This document shows positions 43,287-52,358 of a DNA stretch of 64,000 nt, piece after piece (position 1 is the first letter of the stretch; the number at the start of each line of letters is the position of its first letter). This DNA comes from Natronomonas gomsonensis (GTDB lineage Archaea > Halobacteriota > Halobacteria > Halobacteriales > Haloarculaceae): NCBI RefSeq assembly GCF_024300825.1, contig NZ_CP101323.1, forward strand, positions 868,001 through 932,000, given 5' to 3'. Made by a program: the position numbers and the translations under genes. The notes below the pieces were generated by a model. The model ran no database searches. It saw nothing but the letters and a program-made list of their open reading frames with translations, and was not told the origin of the DNA.

Positions 43287-44633
43287 ATGTCTTCTGACCT
43301 CACTGTTGGCGTTCTCAGCCTTCACAGTTCGAAGGAGTCGAAAGCGATTCTCAATGCGGTCGAACAGCTCGGATACGACACCGAGTGGCTCCGCGAGCAG
43401 AACACCGCCGTCGAAATCGAAAACGGCGAAGTGACGCTGGAGCCGGAGGTGGACATCGTCGTCAATCGGCTCCTGCTGTCGAAGGAAGAACAGCCCGCGG
43501 AGGCGCTCGGACTGGCGACGATGCTCGACCGGATGCGGCCGATGTTGAACACGCCGACATCGACGATGACGGCAATCCACAAGTTCGCGACGGGGACGGC
43601 GTTGGCCGAAGCCGGTATCCAGGTTCCCGACGCGCTGTTGGCGCTGTCGGGTGACACACTCAACGACCGCCGCGAAAAGTTCGGCGACGAAGTCGTCTAC
43701 AAAACCGCCATCGGCACCCACGGCGGCGGGACGTGGAAACTCGACACCGACGACCCCGTCAACCCGATGGTGGGGTCCCGGCAGGCATTCCTGCAGGAAC
43801 TCATCGAACACGACGAGAAACGACACCACGACCTCCGCATCTACACCGTCGGCGGTCGCGTCGTTGGGGCGATGAACCGCTACGCCCCGGAGGGTGAGTG
43901 GCGGACGAACGTGGCGTTGGGCGGGGCCGTCGAGGACGCGACCGACGACCTTCCCGAGGAAGTCGTCACCATCGCCGAACGAGCCACGGACGTGGTGGGA
44001 CTCGACTACGCCGGCGTCGACATCGTACAGGGCGAGGACGGCTACTACGTCCTCGAGGTCAATCCCACTGCCGGGTTCAAGGGACTGTTCGAGGCGACCG
44101 GTCGTTCGCCGGCCCCTCACATCGCCCGCCTCGCAATCGAGCGCGCCGGCGGCGAGGTCGACGAAGAGCGGGTGTACGAACTATCGGCGAACCTCGACGA
44201 CTCCCGACCGGCGTGTATGCCGCGAAAGAAATCCCCCGAACCGGCGAAGACGGTCGTCATCGGCTACATCGAGGAGGTCGTTGCGATGGGAACCAGCGGT
44301 TCGAAGACGGTGCTCGCCAAATCCGACACCGGGGCGACGCGAACGAGCATCGACGCGCGTCTGGCCGCCGATATCGGGACCGGACCAATCAAAGACATCG
44401 TGAAAATCAAATCGGGCAGCGTCAAGAGCGGCCGCTCGCGTCCGGTCGTCGACCTCGTGGTCGGTATCGGCGGGACTCAACACACCGTCACGGCGAGCAT
44501 CGAGGACCGCAGTCACATGGATTACCCGCTGTTGCTCGGTCGGGACATCCTCCAGCACTACCAAGTCGACGTGATGCGTCGTGCGGACGACGATGAACCG
44601 GAATCGCTCGACGAGGACCTCCTAGAGGAGTAA
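43287..44633 (+). CDS. RimK-like ATP-grasp ligase fused to a retropepsin-like (RimB/DUF785) domain
   Basis: 448 residues from the ATG at 43287. Residues about 1-290 form the ATP-grasp ligase: VNRLLLS, VVYKTAIGTHGGGTWKL for ATP binding, and DIVQGEDGYYVLEVNPTAGFKGL for the metal site. Residues about 315-430 form an aspartic-protease-like domain with the active-site type motif SDTGATRTSID and a later YPLLLGRDIL. RimK proteins add glutamate or related residues to proteins or small molecules. The fusion with a protease-like domain plus a divergent deacylase suggests a modify-and-trim cycle on an unknown target. Confidence 0.88.
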   Translation: MSSDLTVGVLSLHSSKESKAILNAVEQLGYDTEWLREQNTAVEIENGEVTLEPEVDIVVNRLLLSKEEQPAEALGLATMLDRMRPMLNTPTSTMTAIHKFATGTALAEAGIQVPDALLALSGDTLNDRREKFGDEVVYKTAIGTHGGGTWKLDTDDPVNPMVGSRQAFLQELIEHDEKRHHDLRIYTVGGRVVGAMNRYAPEGEWRTNVALGGAVEDATDDLPEEVVTIAERATDVVGLDYAGVDIVQGEDGYYVLEVNPTAGFKGLFEATGRSPAPHIARLAIERAGGEVDEERVYELSANLDDSRPACMPRKKSPEPAKTVVIGYIEEVVAMGTSGSKTVLAKSDTGATRTSIDARLAADIGTGPIKDIVKIKSGSVKSGRSRPVVDLVVGIGGTQHTVTASIEDRSHMDYPLLLGRDILQHYQVDVMRRADDDEPESLDEDLLEE

Positions 44634-44683
44634 GCCGCGCGGCAACCGTCCGGTTTTTCCCCGTCGCCGTCGACCCACTCGCC

Positions 44684-45865
44684 ATGCAAACCGTCATTCT
44701 CGCTGCGGGCGAGGGGACCAGAATGCGTCCGCTGACCGAGACGGTACCGAAACCGATGTTACCGGTGGCTGACCGGCCGCTGTGTGCCCACACCGCCGAC
44801 GCGGCGGTTCAGGCGGGTGCCGAAGAACTGGTTTTCGTCGTTGGCTACGAAGCCGACGCCGTCCGGGAGTACTTCGGCGACGAATACCGCGGCGTCGACG
44901 TTTCCTTCGCCGTCCAAGAGAAACAGCGCGGAACCGCCGACGCAGTCCGGGCGGCGCGGGAACACCTCGACGGCGCCTTTGCGGTGCTGAACGGCGACAA
45001 TCTCTACGACCCCGCGAGCGTGGCGGCGCTGTTCGAGGTCGCCCCCGCCGTCGCCGCCATCGAGGTCGAGGACCCACGCAACTACGGCGTCCTCTCTGTC
45101 GACGGCGACCGAGTGACCGACATCGTGGAAAAGCCCGAAGAGCCGCGGACGAACCTCGCCAACGCCGGCGCCTACGCGTTTCCAGAGGCGGCACTCTCAC
45201 ACCTCGACGTACCTCAGAGCGACCGCGGCGAGTACGAGATAACCGACGTTGTGGCACGAGTCATCGACGACGCCGATGTGACGGCGGTGACGCTGTCGCG
45301 GTGGCTCGATGTGGGCCGACCCTGGGAGTTGCTCGAAGCAAACGAGTGGAAACTCGGCGAACTCGACCGACGCGTCGAGGGCGACGTACGCGGCGATGCC
45401 GAACTCCGCGGAGAGGTGGTCGTCGAGGCGGGGGCGACGATAGAGCCTGGTGTCGTCATCGAGGGGCCCGCACTCGTCCGGTCGGGGGCCGAGGTGGGGC
45501 CGAACGCCTACATACGCGGGGCGACGCTGGTCGGTGAGGGGTGTCACGTCGGCCACGGCGTCGAGTTGAAGAACTCGGTCGTGATGGCCGACTCGAACGT
45601 GCCGCATCTCTCCTACGTCGGCGACAGTCTGCTCGCGCCGGGCGTGAACTTCGGCGCCGGAACGCAGGTCGCCAACCTCAGACACGACGGTGAGGACGTG
45701 AAACAGACCGTGAAGGGTGACCGCGTCTCGACCGGTCGCCGGAAGTACGGCGTCGTCGCCGGCCCGAACGTGAAGACGGCCATCAACACCAGCCTCGCAC
45801 CCGGCGTCGTGCTGTCGGCGAACGCCCGAACCGACCCCGGGGAGTCGGTCACTCGGGACCGGTGA
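44684..45865 (+). CDS. GlmU-like sugar-1-phosphate nucleotidyltransferase with left-handed beta-helix
   Basis: 393 residues. The N-terminal nucleotidyltransferase has LAAGEGTRMRPLTETVPKPMLPV at residues 5-27, NGDNLYD and VEDPRNYGV. The C-terminal beta-helix (from about residue 230) has repeated hexapeptides ending NTSLAPGVVLSANART, like archaeal bifunctional glucose-1-phosphate thymidylyl/GlcNAc-1-phosphate uridylyltransferases. It probably makes UDP-GlcNAc or a related NDP-sugar for surface glycans. Exact sugar unknown. Confidence 0.87.
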   Translation: MQTVILAAGEGTRMRPLTETVPKPMLPVADRPLCAHTADAAVQAGAEELVFVVGYEADAVREYFGDEYRGVDVSFAVQEKQRGTADAVRAAREHLDGAFAVLNGDNLYDPASVAALFEVAPAVAAIEVEDPRNYGVLSVDGDRVTDIVEKPEEPRTNLANAGAYAFPEAALSHLDVPQSDRGEYEITDVVARVIDDADVTAVTLSRWLDVGRPWELLEANEWKLGELDRRVEGDVRGDAELRGEVVVEAGATIEPGVVIEGPALVRSGAEVGPNAYIRGATLVGEGCHVGHGVELKNSVVMADSNVPHLSYVGDSLLAPGVNFGAGTQVANLRHDGEDVKQTVKGDRVSTGRRKYGVVAGPNVKTAINTSLAPGVVLSANARTDPGESVTRDR

Positions 45866-45888
45866 GGCGCCGAGACTGCCTCGGCGCC
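45866..45888 (+). terminator. Hairpin directly after the nucleotidyltransferase stop
   Basis: GGCGCCGAG and CTCGGCGCC form a perfect 9-pair stem with a 5-base loop, starting at the base after the TGA. A TTTT run appears about 25 bases later. It most likely ends transcription or protects the mRNA end. Confidence 0.5.
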
Positions 45889-45943
45889 CGAATCGTTGCC
45901 GGACTAATCGGGTTTTAAGTTCACTGCCGCGAACGTGCGGGGT

Positions 45944-46807
45944 ATGACGCTCGAAAAGCCCGACCTCTCGGGACAGACCGCCTTCATCACGGGAACGACC
46001 CGCGGAATCGGCAAGTCCATCGCGCTCGCATTGGCCGAACAGGGCTGTAACATCGTCTCGACGGGCAAGACAAGCGAAAACGACGACTACGGCGAGGAGA
46101 AGGACCTCGAAGGAACCATCGAACAGACCGCCCGGGAGTGCCGCGAGAAGGGCGTCGAGGCCCACCCCATTCAGTTGAACGTCCGCGAGGAGGAGGCCGT
46201 CGAGGCCGCCGCAGAGGAGGCCATCGAGGAGTTCGGCGAGGTCAACATCGTCATCAACAACGCCAGTGCAATCCAAATCGCGAACGTCGAGGACCTGCCG
46301 GCGAACCGCTTCGATTTGATGACCGATGTGAACGTCCGCGGGACGTATCTCACCTCGCGTGCCTTCCTCGACCACCTCAAGGAGGTCGACAACGCGTGGC
46401 TGTTGACGAACGCGCCGCCGGTCACGGTCGACCGCGCACCGGGAGAAGCACCGTATGCGTGGTCGAAGATGGGAATGTCGTTCCTCACGCTGTCGCTATC
46501 GACGGAGCTCAGCGGACACGACGTGGGCTGTAACTCCTTTTGGCCCGTCACCGCCATCGACACTCGGGCGACCCGATACTTCGGGATGGGCACCGAAGAC
46601 GACTGGCGGACGCCCGAAATCGTCTCCGACACCGTTCTGGAGATACTCAGCCGCGACCCCGCCTCGTATACGGGTAACGCCGTCTACGACGAGGACCTGC
46701 TCCGGGAGGTCGGCGTCGAGGACTTCTCGAAGTACAACCTCACCGAGGGTGACCCGTCCCCGATGTCGGCCCAGATGTTCGACCCGAGCTACGAGCGCCC
46801 GGAGTGA
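45944..46807 (+). CDS. SDR family oxidoreductase (HSDL2-like)
   Basis: 287 residues from the ATG at 45944; a GTG three codons earlier is possible. Cofactor motif TGTTRGIG at residues 16-23, INNAS near 105-109, and catalytic Tyr171/Lys175 in YAWSK. The Ser of the active site is replaced by a TNAPP segment, as in the HSDL2-like group, whose substrate is unknown. It follows the hairpin after the nucleotidyltransferase and has its own TTTTAAG element upstream. Confidence 0.83.
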   Translation: MTLEKPDLSGQTAFITGTTRGIGKSIALALAEQGCNIVSTGKTSENDDYGEEKDLEGTIEQTARECREKGVEAHPIQLNVREEEAVEAAAEEAIEEFGEVNIVINNASAIQIANVEDLPANRFDLMTDVNVRGTYLTSRAFLDHLKEVDNAWLLTNAPPVTVDRAPGEAPYAWSKMGMSFLTLSLSTELSGHDVGCNSFWPVTAIDTRATRYFGMGTEDDWRTPEIVSDTVLEILSRDPASYTGNAVYDEDLLREVGVEDFSKYNLTEGDPSPMSAQMFDPSYERPE

Positions 46808-46875
46808 CGAAAACCCGTGGCACCGCCTGCGTGAACATAATCGTTCATATGGGTGCCAACTAACGGTACGACAAG

Positions 46876-47058
46876 ATGGTCGACCCGACTTCGGACCTCG
46901 GTGAGGATGTCACCGAGGACGATGCGCCGAGATGTGAGGTGTGCGACGAGCCAATAGTGAGCGAACCAACCCACCGCGTCATCACGTGGGTCGAGGACGA
47001 CCGCGTCCACACCGCTCATTTCTGTGACGACGACTGTCGGGAAGCGTGGTCCTCCTGA
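46876..47058 (+). CDS. Small zinc-binding protein (conserved haloarchaeal)
   Basis: 60 residues. Metal ligands Cys20, Cys23, His48, Cys50 and Cys54 are arranged as CEVC...HFCDDDC, resembling a treble-clef or MYM-type zinc knuckle. The N-terminus is acidic and disordered. I recall similar small proteins as a haloarchaeal DUF family. An inverted repeat TGAAC-6-GTTCA lies about 30-45 bases upstream. Function unknown. Confidence 0.72.
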   Translation: MVDPTSDLGEDVTEDDAPRCEVCDEPIVSEPTHRVITWVEDDRVHTAHFCDDDCREAWSS

Positions 47059-47130
47059 GTCGAGGACGTGCTGACTGCTCCGTATTTCTGTAGGCCGTAG
47101 GCTTATGGCCATCCGCTCGGAGTACAAAAC

Positions 47131-47565
47131 ATGGCCGAGCAAGACACGAACGTCGAGGAGTTAATGACTTCACCCGTCGAGACGGTTTCGCCCGATGCGA
47201 TTATCGCCGAGGCGGCCCGCATCCTCGACGAGAAGGGAATCGGTTCGCTCATCGTCGGCGAGGGCCGACTCGAAGGCATCGTCACCGAGATGGACATCGT
47301 CGCCGCCGTCGGGCAGGAACGGGACCCGTCGACGCCCGTCTCGGAACTCATGTCCGACCCCGTCGTCACCGCCCGCCCAACGGAAACGCTGAAAATCGCC
47401 GCCGAACGGATGGGACACAACGGCGTCAAGAAGCTTCCTGTCGTCGAGAACGGCAAGGCCATCGGCATCATCACCACGACCGACCTCGCGCTGTACCTCC
47501 CGAACTACCAGGTGAAGATGGCCAAACAGGCCGAAACCGACCTGGTCGACGGCGAGTGGGAGTAG
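47131..47565 (+). CDS. CBS domain protein
   Basis: 144 residues with two CBS repeats, about residues 8-65 (MTSPVETVSPDAIIAEAARIL) and 74-130 (MSDPVVTARPTETLKIAAERM). CBS pairs bind adenine nucleotides and usually control enzymes or channels. This stand-alone form has no other domain, so its partner is unknown. It is preceded by a CTTATGG promoter-like element and followed by an acyl-CoA dehydrogenase. Confidence 0.9.
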   Translation: MAEQDTNVEELMTSPVETVSPDAIIAEAARILDEKGIGSLIVGEGRLEGIVTEMDIVAAVGQERDPSTPVSELMSDPVVTARPTETLKIAAERMGHNGVKKLPVVENGKAIGIITTTDLALYLPNYQVKMAKQAETDLVDGEWE

Positions 47566-47622
47566 CACTAACACTGTAAACCTAGTGCGGAGTTTTATCA
47601 TACATCGGTCACACAGTACGGT

Positions 47623-48768
47623 ATGGACTTCGAACTCTCCGAGGAGCAGCGACAGATTCGCGAGGAGGTCCGCCGCTTTGCCGACAACGAGATTCGACCC
47701 GTCGCAAAGGAGTACGATCGCGAGGAGAAGGCGCCGTTCGACCTCATCGAGAAAGGCGCCGAGATGGGACTGTGTGGCGCACAGATTCCCATCGAGTACG
47801 GCGGCGCCGGCTACGAGATGCTCGACGTGGCGCTCATCGTCGAAGAGTTGTACGCCGCAGACCCCGGCATCGGTGGCAGCATCCTCGGCACCGCCTTCGG
47901 AAGCGAGGCCATCATCGCCTTCGGCACCGAAGACCAGAAAGAGCGGTGGCTGCCGGACCTCGCCTCCGGTGACGCCATCTGTGGGTCGGCCATCTCCGAG
48001 CCTGACACGGGGTCTGACGTGTCGTCGGTGTCGACGCGGGCGGAGAAGGACGGCGACGAGTGGGTTATCAACGGCAACAAGATGTGGATTACCAACGGCT
48101 CCATCGGCGATTTCTTCGTCGTGCTGTGTAAAACGGACCCGGATGCCGACGGCCGCTACAACGGCTTCTCCCAGATTATCGTCGAATCCGACCGCGACGG
48201 CTTCGAAGCCGACAAAATCACGGGCAAGATGGGCATCCGCGCCTCCGACACCGCCGAACTCATCCTTGACGACGTTCGCGTCCCCGAGGAAAACCTCGTC
48301 GGGACCCGCGGCGCTGGCTTCCTCCAGCAGATGCAGTTCTTCGACGAGACGCGGACGCAGGTGGCCGCACAGGGCGTCGGCATCGCAAAGGGCGCCGCCG
48401 AACGAGCACTCGAATACGCCCAAGAGCGCGAACAGTTCGGCCGTCCCATCGGTGACTTCCAGGCCATCCAGCACAAACTCGCCGACATGCACACCGAGGC
48501 CGAAGCCGCACGACAGTTGACCTACAAGTCCGCGTGGTCCGTCGACCACAAGGACGAACAACTCACCACGCTGGCGTCGATGGCCAAGGAGTTCGCCTCC
48601 CGCACCGCCGTCAAGAACGCAAACGAGTGCGTCCAGATTCACGGTGGGTCGGGGTACGTCGACGACTTCGACGCCGAACGGTTCTACCGCGACGCCAAAA
48701 TCACCCAAATCTACGAGGGAACCACCGAAATCCAAAAGAACATCATCGCCCGCGAACTGCAGGAGTAA
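47623..48768 (+). CDS. Acyl-CoA dehydrogenase
   Basis: 381 residues, normal length. Substrate/FAD motifs SAISEPDTGSDVSSVSTRAE and WVINGNKMWITNG; the C-terminal IHGGSGYVDDFDAERFYRDAKITQIYEGTTEIQ carries the catalytic Glu in the YEGTT context. It desaturates an acyl-CoA at the alpha-beta bond and passes electrons to an electron-transfer flavoprotein. A GTTTTATCAT promoter lies about 30 bases upstream, so the mRNA is nearly leaderless. Confidence 0.93.
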   Translation: MDFELSEEQRQIREEVRRFADNEIRPVAKEYDREEKAPFDLIEKGAEMGLCGAQIPIEYGGAGYEMLDVALIVEELYAADPGIGGSILGTAFGSEAIIAFGTEDQKERWLPDLASGDAICGSAISEPDTGSDVSSVSTRAEKDGDEWVINGNKMWITNGSIGDFFVVLCKTDPDADGRYNGFSQIIVESDRDGFEADKITGKMGIRASDTAELILDDVRVPEENLVGTRGAGFLQQMQFFDETRTQVAAQGVGIAKGAAERALEYAQEREQFGRPIGDFQAIQHKLADMHTEAEAARQLTYKSAWSVDHKDEQLTTLASMAKEFASRTAVKNANECVQIHGGSGYVDDFDAERFYRDAKITQIYEGTTEIQKNIIARELQE

Positions 48769-48907
48769 TCCGGGACAGGAGATACGGTTTTATCTCGGGC
48801 GATGTCTGAACTCGCGGTCGGCACAGGCGCGTATCTCACAGAACGTATTAACTAAGTGGGTGAATTTCCCTTCGTTGAGGGATCGTGGACCTCCACGGCT
48901 GCTACGC

Positions 48908-49459
48908 TTACCTCTCGTGTCCGACGAATCTTACTTCAATCTCGTTTTCTTTGATGTGGACATTATGCTCTGGACCAATCCCTTTATCCTCACTCGGTTC
49001 CGCGTCCCACGCGCTCTGTGGTACGTCGAAGGTCTTCTGAAGGTTCACGTCATCTCCACGTACCTCAAGTTTGTTGATGTACGTTGCGGGGCTCGAAATA
49101 GCAACCGCCATATATCTGTCAATTGAAATCGTTCCCTCGCCCTCGAATACCAGCGTTCGTTCATTCCCCTCTCTATTGACTGTTAGCGATATCTCAACCG
49201 GATTCTCATAATCGTTATATATCTCCACCCCATGCAAATTGTCGGAAGTTTTTGACTTCTCACCGAAAACGACCTCGGTAAAGGGCTCTTGGCCGGGGTA
49301 CGAGCGAGCGAATTCGCTTGTACGTTTTTCAACTGACGTTTCACCCGTCGTCGTCAACGTAAACGCTGATTCCGGCTCTGTTCCTCCTATCGAAGCACAG
49401 CCAGCAAGTGGGACAGTTAGTGCAAGACCACCGAGTCGGAGTGCCTGACGGCGCCTCAT
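48908..49459 (-). CDS. Putative lipoprotein of unknown function (possible recent acquisition)
   Basis: 183 residues. Signal with twin Arg (MRRRQALRLGG) and lipobox LAGC with Cys21. The mature part is beta-rich (VEIYNDYENPVEISLTVNREGNE). No domain is recognised. The DNA is visibly richer in A+T than its neighbours, with runs such as TATATATC-like stretches rare elsewhere, which suggests transfer. The gaps on both sides (48769-48907 and 49460-49558) are also A+T-richer and hold no gene I can support. Confidence 0.72.
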   Translation of the reverse strand: MRRRQALRLGGLALTVPLAGCASIGGTEPESAFTLTTTGETSVEKRTSEFARSYPGQEPFTEVVFGEKSKTSDNLHGVEIYNDYENPVEISLTVNREGNERTLVFEGEGTISIDRYMAVAISSPATYINKLEVRGDDVNLQKTFDVPQSAWDAEPSEDKGIGPEHNVHIKENEIEVRFVGHER

Positions 49460-49558
49460 ACGTCACGATTTGTGCAGGATAGCAAAAACCCGTAGGAAAG
49501 TCAAAAAACTGTTTTAGTGATTAGCTTACCAGCGATTAGACCGGACGAAATCGATATC

Positions 49559-50365
49559 TCAGTACACGTCCTCGATTTCGTCCTCGTAGTGACTGTGTTC
49601 CTCGGCGGGGAACGACCCGCTTTCGACGGCCTCGGCGTACGAGGAAATCGCCGTCTGCATCTCGCCGCGTACGTCGCCGAAAGCCTTCGAGAACGGTGCC
49701 GTCCGCTCGGAAAGGCCGATGACTTCGTCGACGACCAGCACCTGCCCGTCACAGTGCGGACCGGCACCGATCCCGATGGTCGGAATCGAGATGGCGTCGG
49801 TGACTGCTTCCGCGAGGTTCGCTGGGACGTGTTCCAAGACCAGCGAGAACGCGCCCGCCGCCTCGTGTTCGCGGGCCAAATCGAGAATCCGTCGGGCCGA
49901 CTCCTCGTCCGTCCCCTGTCGGAACAGTCCCGTCTCGTTTTCGCGTTGCGGCGTCAATCCGAGATGTGCCTGTACCGGGATACCGAGGCGGGTGAGTCGG
50001 CGGGTCAAATCGACCGTGTGCGGACCGGATTCCAGTTTGACGGCGTCGGCGTCGGCCTCTTTGAGCATCCGGCCGCAGTTCTCGATGGCGTCGGCTTCGT
50101 CAGCGCCGTAGGAGAGAAACGGCATATCCGCGATAACGAGCGCATCGTCGGTCGCGCGGGCGACAGCCGCGGTGTGGCTGGCTATCTCGTCGACGGTGAC
50201 CGGCAACGTCGAGTCATAGCCCAGTTGGGTGTTGCCGACGGAGTCTCCGACGAGCGTCATGTCGATGCCCGCCTCGTCGACCAGTCGGGCGGTGGGGGCG
50301 TCGTAGGCCGTCAGCATCGTGATGGGTTCCTCGCCGGCCTTCGCGCGGATATCCTTCGCTCGCAT
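49559..50365 (-). CDS. panB: 3-methyl-2-oxobutanoate hydroxymethyltransferase
   Basis: 268 residues from the ATG at 50365. Family motifs: MLTAYDAPTARLVDEAGID, VGDSVGNTQLGYDSTLPVT with the metal-binding Asp, VKLESG and the GIGAGPHCDGQVLV block. It transfers a hydroxymethyl group from methylene carrier to 2-oxoisovalerate, the first step to pantoate and CoA. Archaea use it with a distinct pantoate kinase route. A GTTTAA element about 25 bases upstream suits a leaderless start. Confidence 0.95.
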   Translation of the reverse strand: MRAKDIRAKAGEEPITMLTAYDAPTARLVDEAGIDMTLVGDSVGNTQLGYDSTLPVTVDEIASHTAAVARATDDALVIADMPFLSYGADEADAIENCGRMLKEADADAVKLESGPHTVDLTRRLTRLGIPVQAHLGLTPQRENETGLFRQGTDEESARRILDLAREHEAAGAFSLVLEHVPANLAEAVTDAISIPTIGIGAGPHCDGQVLVVDEVIGLSERTAPFSKAFGDVRGEMQTAISSYAEAVESGSFPAEEHSHYEDEIEDVY

Positions 50366-50457
50366 ACCTCCGAATCCATCGCGGTGGCGGTTAAACGCTA
50401 CCATCGAACGAGGCCGGAACCGTAACGGCTTACCCGCCGAGACACCGATTCGGTTCT

Positions 50458-50694
50458 ATGCCGACCCAGGTGGAGACGACGGACCCCGAGGGCGTCGACT
50501 ACGGCTGGGTGATGCAGGTGACCTTCGTGCTCACCATCGTCGTTGGCGCGCCGGTCGTCGCTGCGCTGTCGGTGTTCGTCGGGTTGGACACGTGGACTCA
50601 GCGGGCGAATTTCGCGATTCGTGTCGGTGCCGTCGTGTGGCTCTGTATCGGGATTCCCGTCTTCCTCTACGCCCGAAGCCACTCGGAGACGTAA
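50458..50694 (+). CDS. Small two-span membrane protein (DUF5822-like)
   Basis: 78 residues. It starts MPTQVETTDPEGVDYGWVM and has two hydrophobic spans, VTFVLTIVVGAPVVAALSV and FAIRVGAVVWLCIGIPVFLYA. I recall the same pattern as DUF5822, found only in haloarchaea. Function unknown. It is divergent from panB and overlaps the convergent HAD gene by 28 bases. Confidence 0.75.
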   Translation: MPTQVETTDPEGVDYGWVMQVTFVLTIVVGAPVVAALSVFVGLDTWTQRANFAIRVGAVVWLCIGIPVFLYARSHSET

Positions 50695-51194
50695 CTGAAC
50701 GAACAGCCGGCCCGCTGTGCGGTTCGCTCGTCACGAACCGTATCGCCGACGAACAGCGTCGATTCGGGGGTGCCGTCGAGTCGACGAACCGTCTCCAACA
50801 GCGGTTCCGGGTCGGGTTTCTCGGTGCCGACCGTGTCGCGGCCGACGACAGCGCCGACGCCGTCGATTCCGTGTTCCTCGATAGCGATGTGGCAGGCGTC
50901 TTCGCAGTTGAGCGAGCAGACGCCGACCGGTTGCTCCGGGACGGCATCGGCCGCCGGTAGTCGCTCGGAAGCACGGGCACCGTCCCGTTCGTACCCTGCG
51001 ATGACCGCTTCGACTGCCGGCCTGTGCCCTGTCTCGTTTGCCGTTTCCAACATCCCCCAGAGGCTCTCGGGCGGGACCACGCCGCGCTCTCGGAGCGTCT
51101 CAGCCACGTCGCTGGCGACAGCCTCCCAGTCGACGGTGAGGCGGACCAGGGTTCCGTCGAGGTCGAAGACGACCGTCTCGTGGTCGGTGTTCAT
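50667..51194 (-). CDS. HAD family hydrolase (phosphoglycolate phosphatase-like)
   Basis: 175 residues, ATG overlapping the stop of the upstream dehydrogenase gene (ATGA). Motif I is FDLDGTLV with Asp11 and Asp13, motif III is the Lys of GTEKPDPEPLL and motif IV VGDTVRDERTAQRAG. The cap is short (residues about 20-80). Such enzymes hydrolyse small phosphates; the substrate is unknown. Translational coupling to an acyl-CoA dehydrogenase does not point to a clear pathway. Confidence 0.87.
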   Translation of the reverse strand: MNTDHETVVFDLDGTLVRLTVDWEAVASDVAETLRERGVVPPESLWGMLETANETGHRPAVEAVIAGYERDGARASERLPAADAVPEQPVGVCSLNCEDACHIAIEEHGIDGVGAVVGRDTVGTEKPDPEPLLETVRRLDGTPESTLFVGDTVRDERTAQRAGCSFSYVSEWLRA

Positions 51195-52318
51195 TCCAGC
51201 AGTTCGCGGGCGATGACCTTCTTCTGAACCTGGGTCGTCCCCTCGTAGATGGTCGTAATCTTCGCATCGCGGTACAGTCGCTCGACTGGGAAGTCCGTGG
51301 TGTAGCCGTAGCCGCCGTGAATCTGGATGGCCTCGTTGGTCACGTCCATCGCGTTCTCGCTTGCAACGTACTTCGCGGTGCTGGCGGCCATCGACGGCGG
51401 TTCATCGTCGTCGAGTTTCCGGGCCGCCTCGTAGGTCAACAGCCGACCTGCCTGCGTCTTCGCGTGCATGTCGGCGAGTTTGTGCCGAATCGATTGGATG
51501 TCGGCGATGGGGCCGTCGAACTGTTCGCGCTCGTGGGCGTAGTCGATGGCGAGGTCCAGTGCGGATTGGGCGAGGCCGACCGACTGGGCGGCGATGCCGA
51601 CCCGGCCACCGGTGAGAATCGACAGCGCTGCAGATAGGCCACGACCCTCGGGCGTGAGGCGGTTCTCGACGGGAATGCGAACGTCCTCGAAGACGAGCGT
51701 CGTCGTGTCGCTGCCCCGCAGTCCGAGTTTCTCCTCTTTTTTGCCGACTTCGAGACCGTCGGCGTCCTTCGGGACGATGAACTGCGTGACCGTTCGGGGG
51801 TCCTCGGGGTCGGTCTTCGCGAAGAGCACGACAACGTCGCTCCGCACGCCGTTGGTTATCCACTGTTTCGTCCCGTTGATGACGTACTCGTCGCCCTCGC
51901 GTCGGGCCTCCGTCGACATCTCGGCGGGATTCGACCCGGCGTGTGGCTCCGAGAGCGCGAACGCGCCGACGGGTCGGCCCTCGACCATATCCGGGAGCCA
52001 CCGCTCCTTCTGGTCTTCGTCTCCGAACTCGGCGATACAGGAGGTCACGAGAGTCTGCACCGACAGCGCCGTCGCGACGGCCAGTTGGCCGTAGGCGACT
52101 TCCTCGTTGACGATGGCGTAGGTGAGGCCGTCGACATCGAGGCCACCGTACTCCTCGGGAATCGTCATCGCGGTGAGTTCCATCTCGGCGAGGCCGTCCC
52201 AGACCTCCTCGGGGAACGTCTCCGTTTCGTCGGCCTCACGAGCAGTCGGTCGTATCTCCTCGACTGCGAACTCGCGGACGGTGTCCCGGATGGCTTGCTG
52301 TTCGGGCGAGAGGTCCAT
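51191..52318 (-). CDS. Acyl-CoA dehydrogenase
   Basis: 375 residues from the ATG at 52318. The frame stays open upstream, but MDLSPEQQAIRDTVREF is the family start. FAFALSEPHAGSNPAEMSTEA and INGTKQWITNG bind FAD and substrate, and the C-terminal IHGGYGYTTDFPVERLYRDAKITTIYEGTTQVQ has the catalytic Glu region. It is closest to short/branched-chain dehydrogenases by eye, but chain length cannot be fixed. Its stop overlaps the HAD gene. Confidence 0.93.
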   Translation of the reverse strand: MDLSPEQQAIRDTVREFAVEEIRPTAREADETETFPEEVWDGLAEMELTAMTIPEEYGGLDVDGLTYAIVNEEVAYGQLAVATALSVQTLVTSCIAEFGDEDQKERWLPDMVEGRPVGAFALSEPHAGSNPAEMSTEARREGDEYVINGTKQWITNGVRSDVVVLFAKTDPEDPRTVTQFIVPKDADGLEVGKKEEKLGLRGSDTTTLVFEDVRIPVENRLTPEGRGLSAALSILTGGRVGIAAQSVGLAQSALDLAIDYAHEREQFDGPIADIQSIRHKLADMHAKTQAGRLLTYEAARKLDDDEPPSMAASTAKYVASENAMDVTNEAIQIHGGYGYTTDFPVERLYRDAKITTIYEGTTQVQKKVIARELLE

Positions 52319-52358
52319 GCCACCACGTAGGCCGCGAGGGGCAAAAGTAGTCCGCCCG

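Noticed and set aside
46832-46847. Inverted repeat TGAAC-6-GTTCA upstream of the small zinc protein
   Set aside because: Arms of five bases are short enough to occur by chance, and it is not well placed relative to a clear TATA box.
48769-48907. Possible remnant of an insertion sequence end before the lipoprotein gene
   Set aside because: The sequence looks unlike its surroundings and contains a small palindrome (48884-48897), but there is no terminal repeat pair, target duplication or transposase fragment I can identify.
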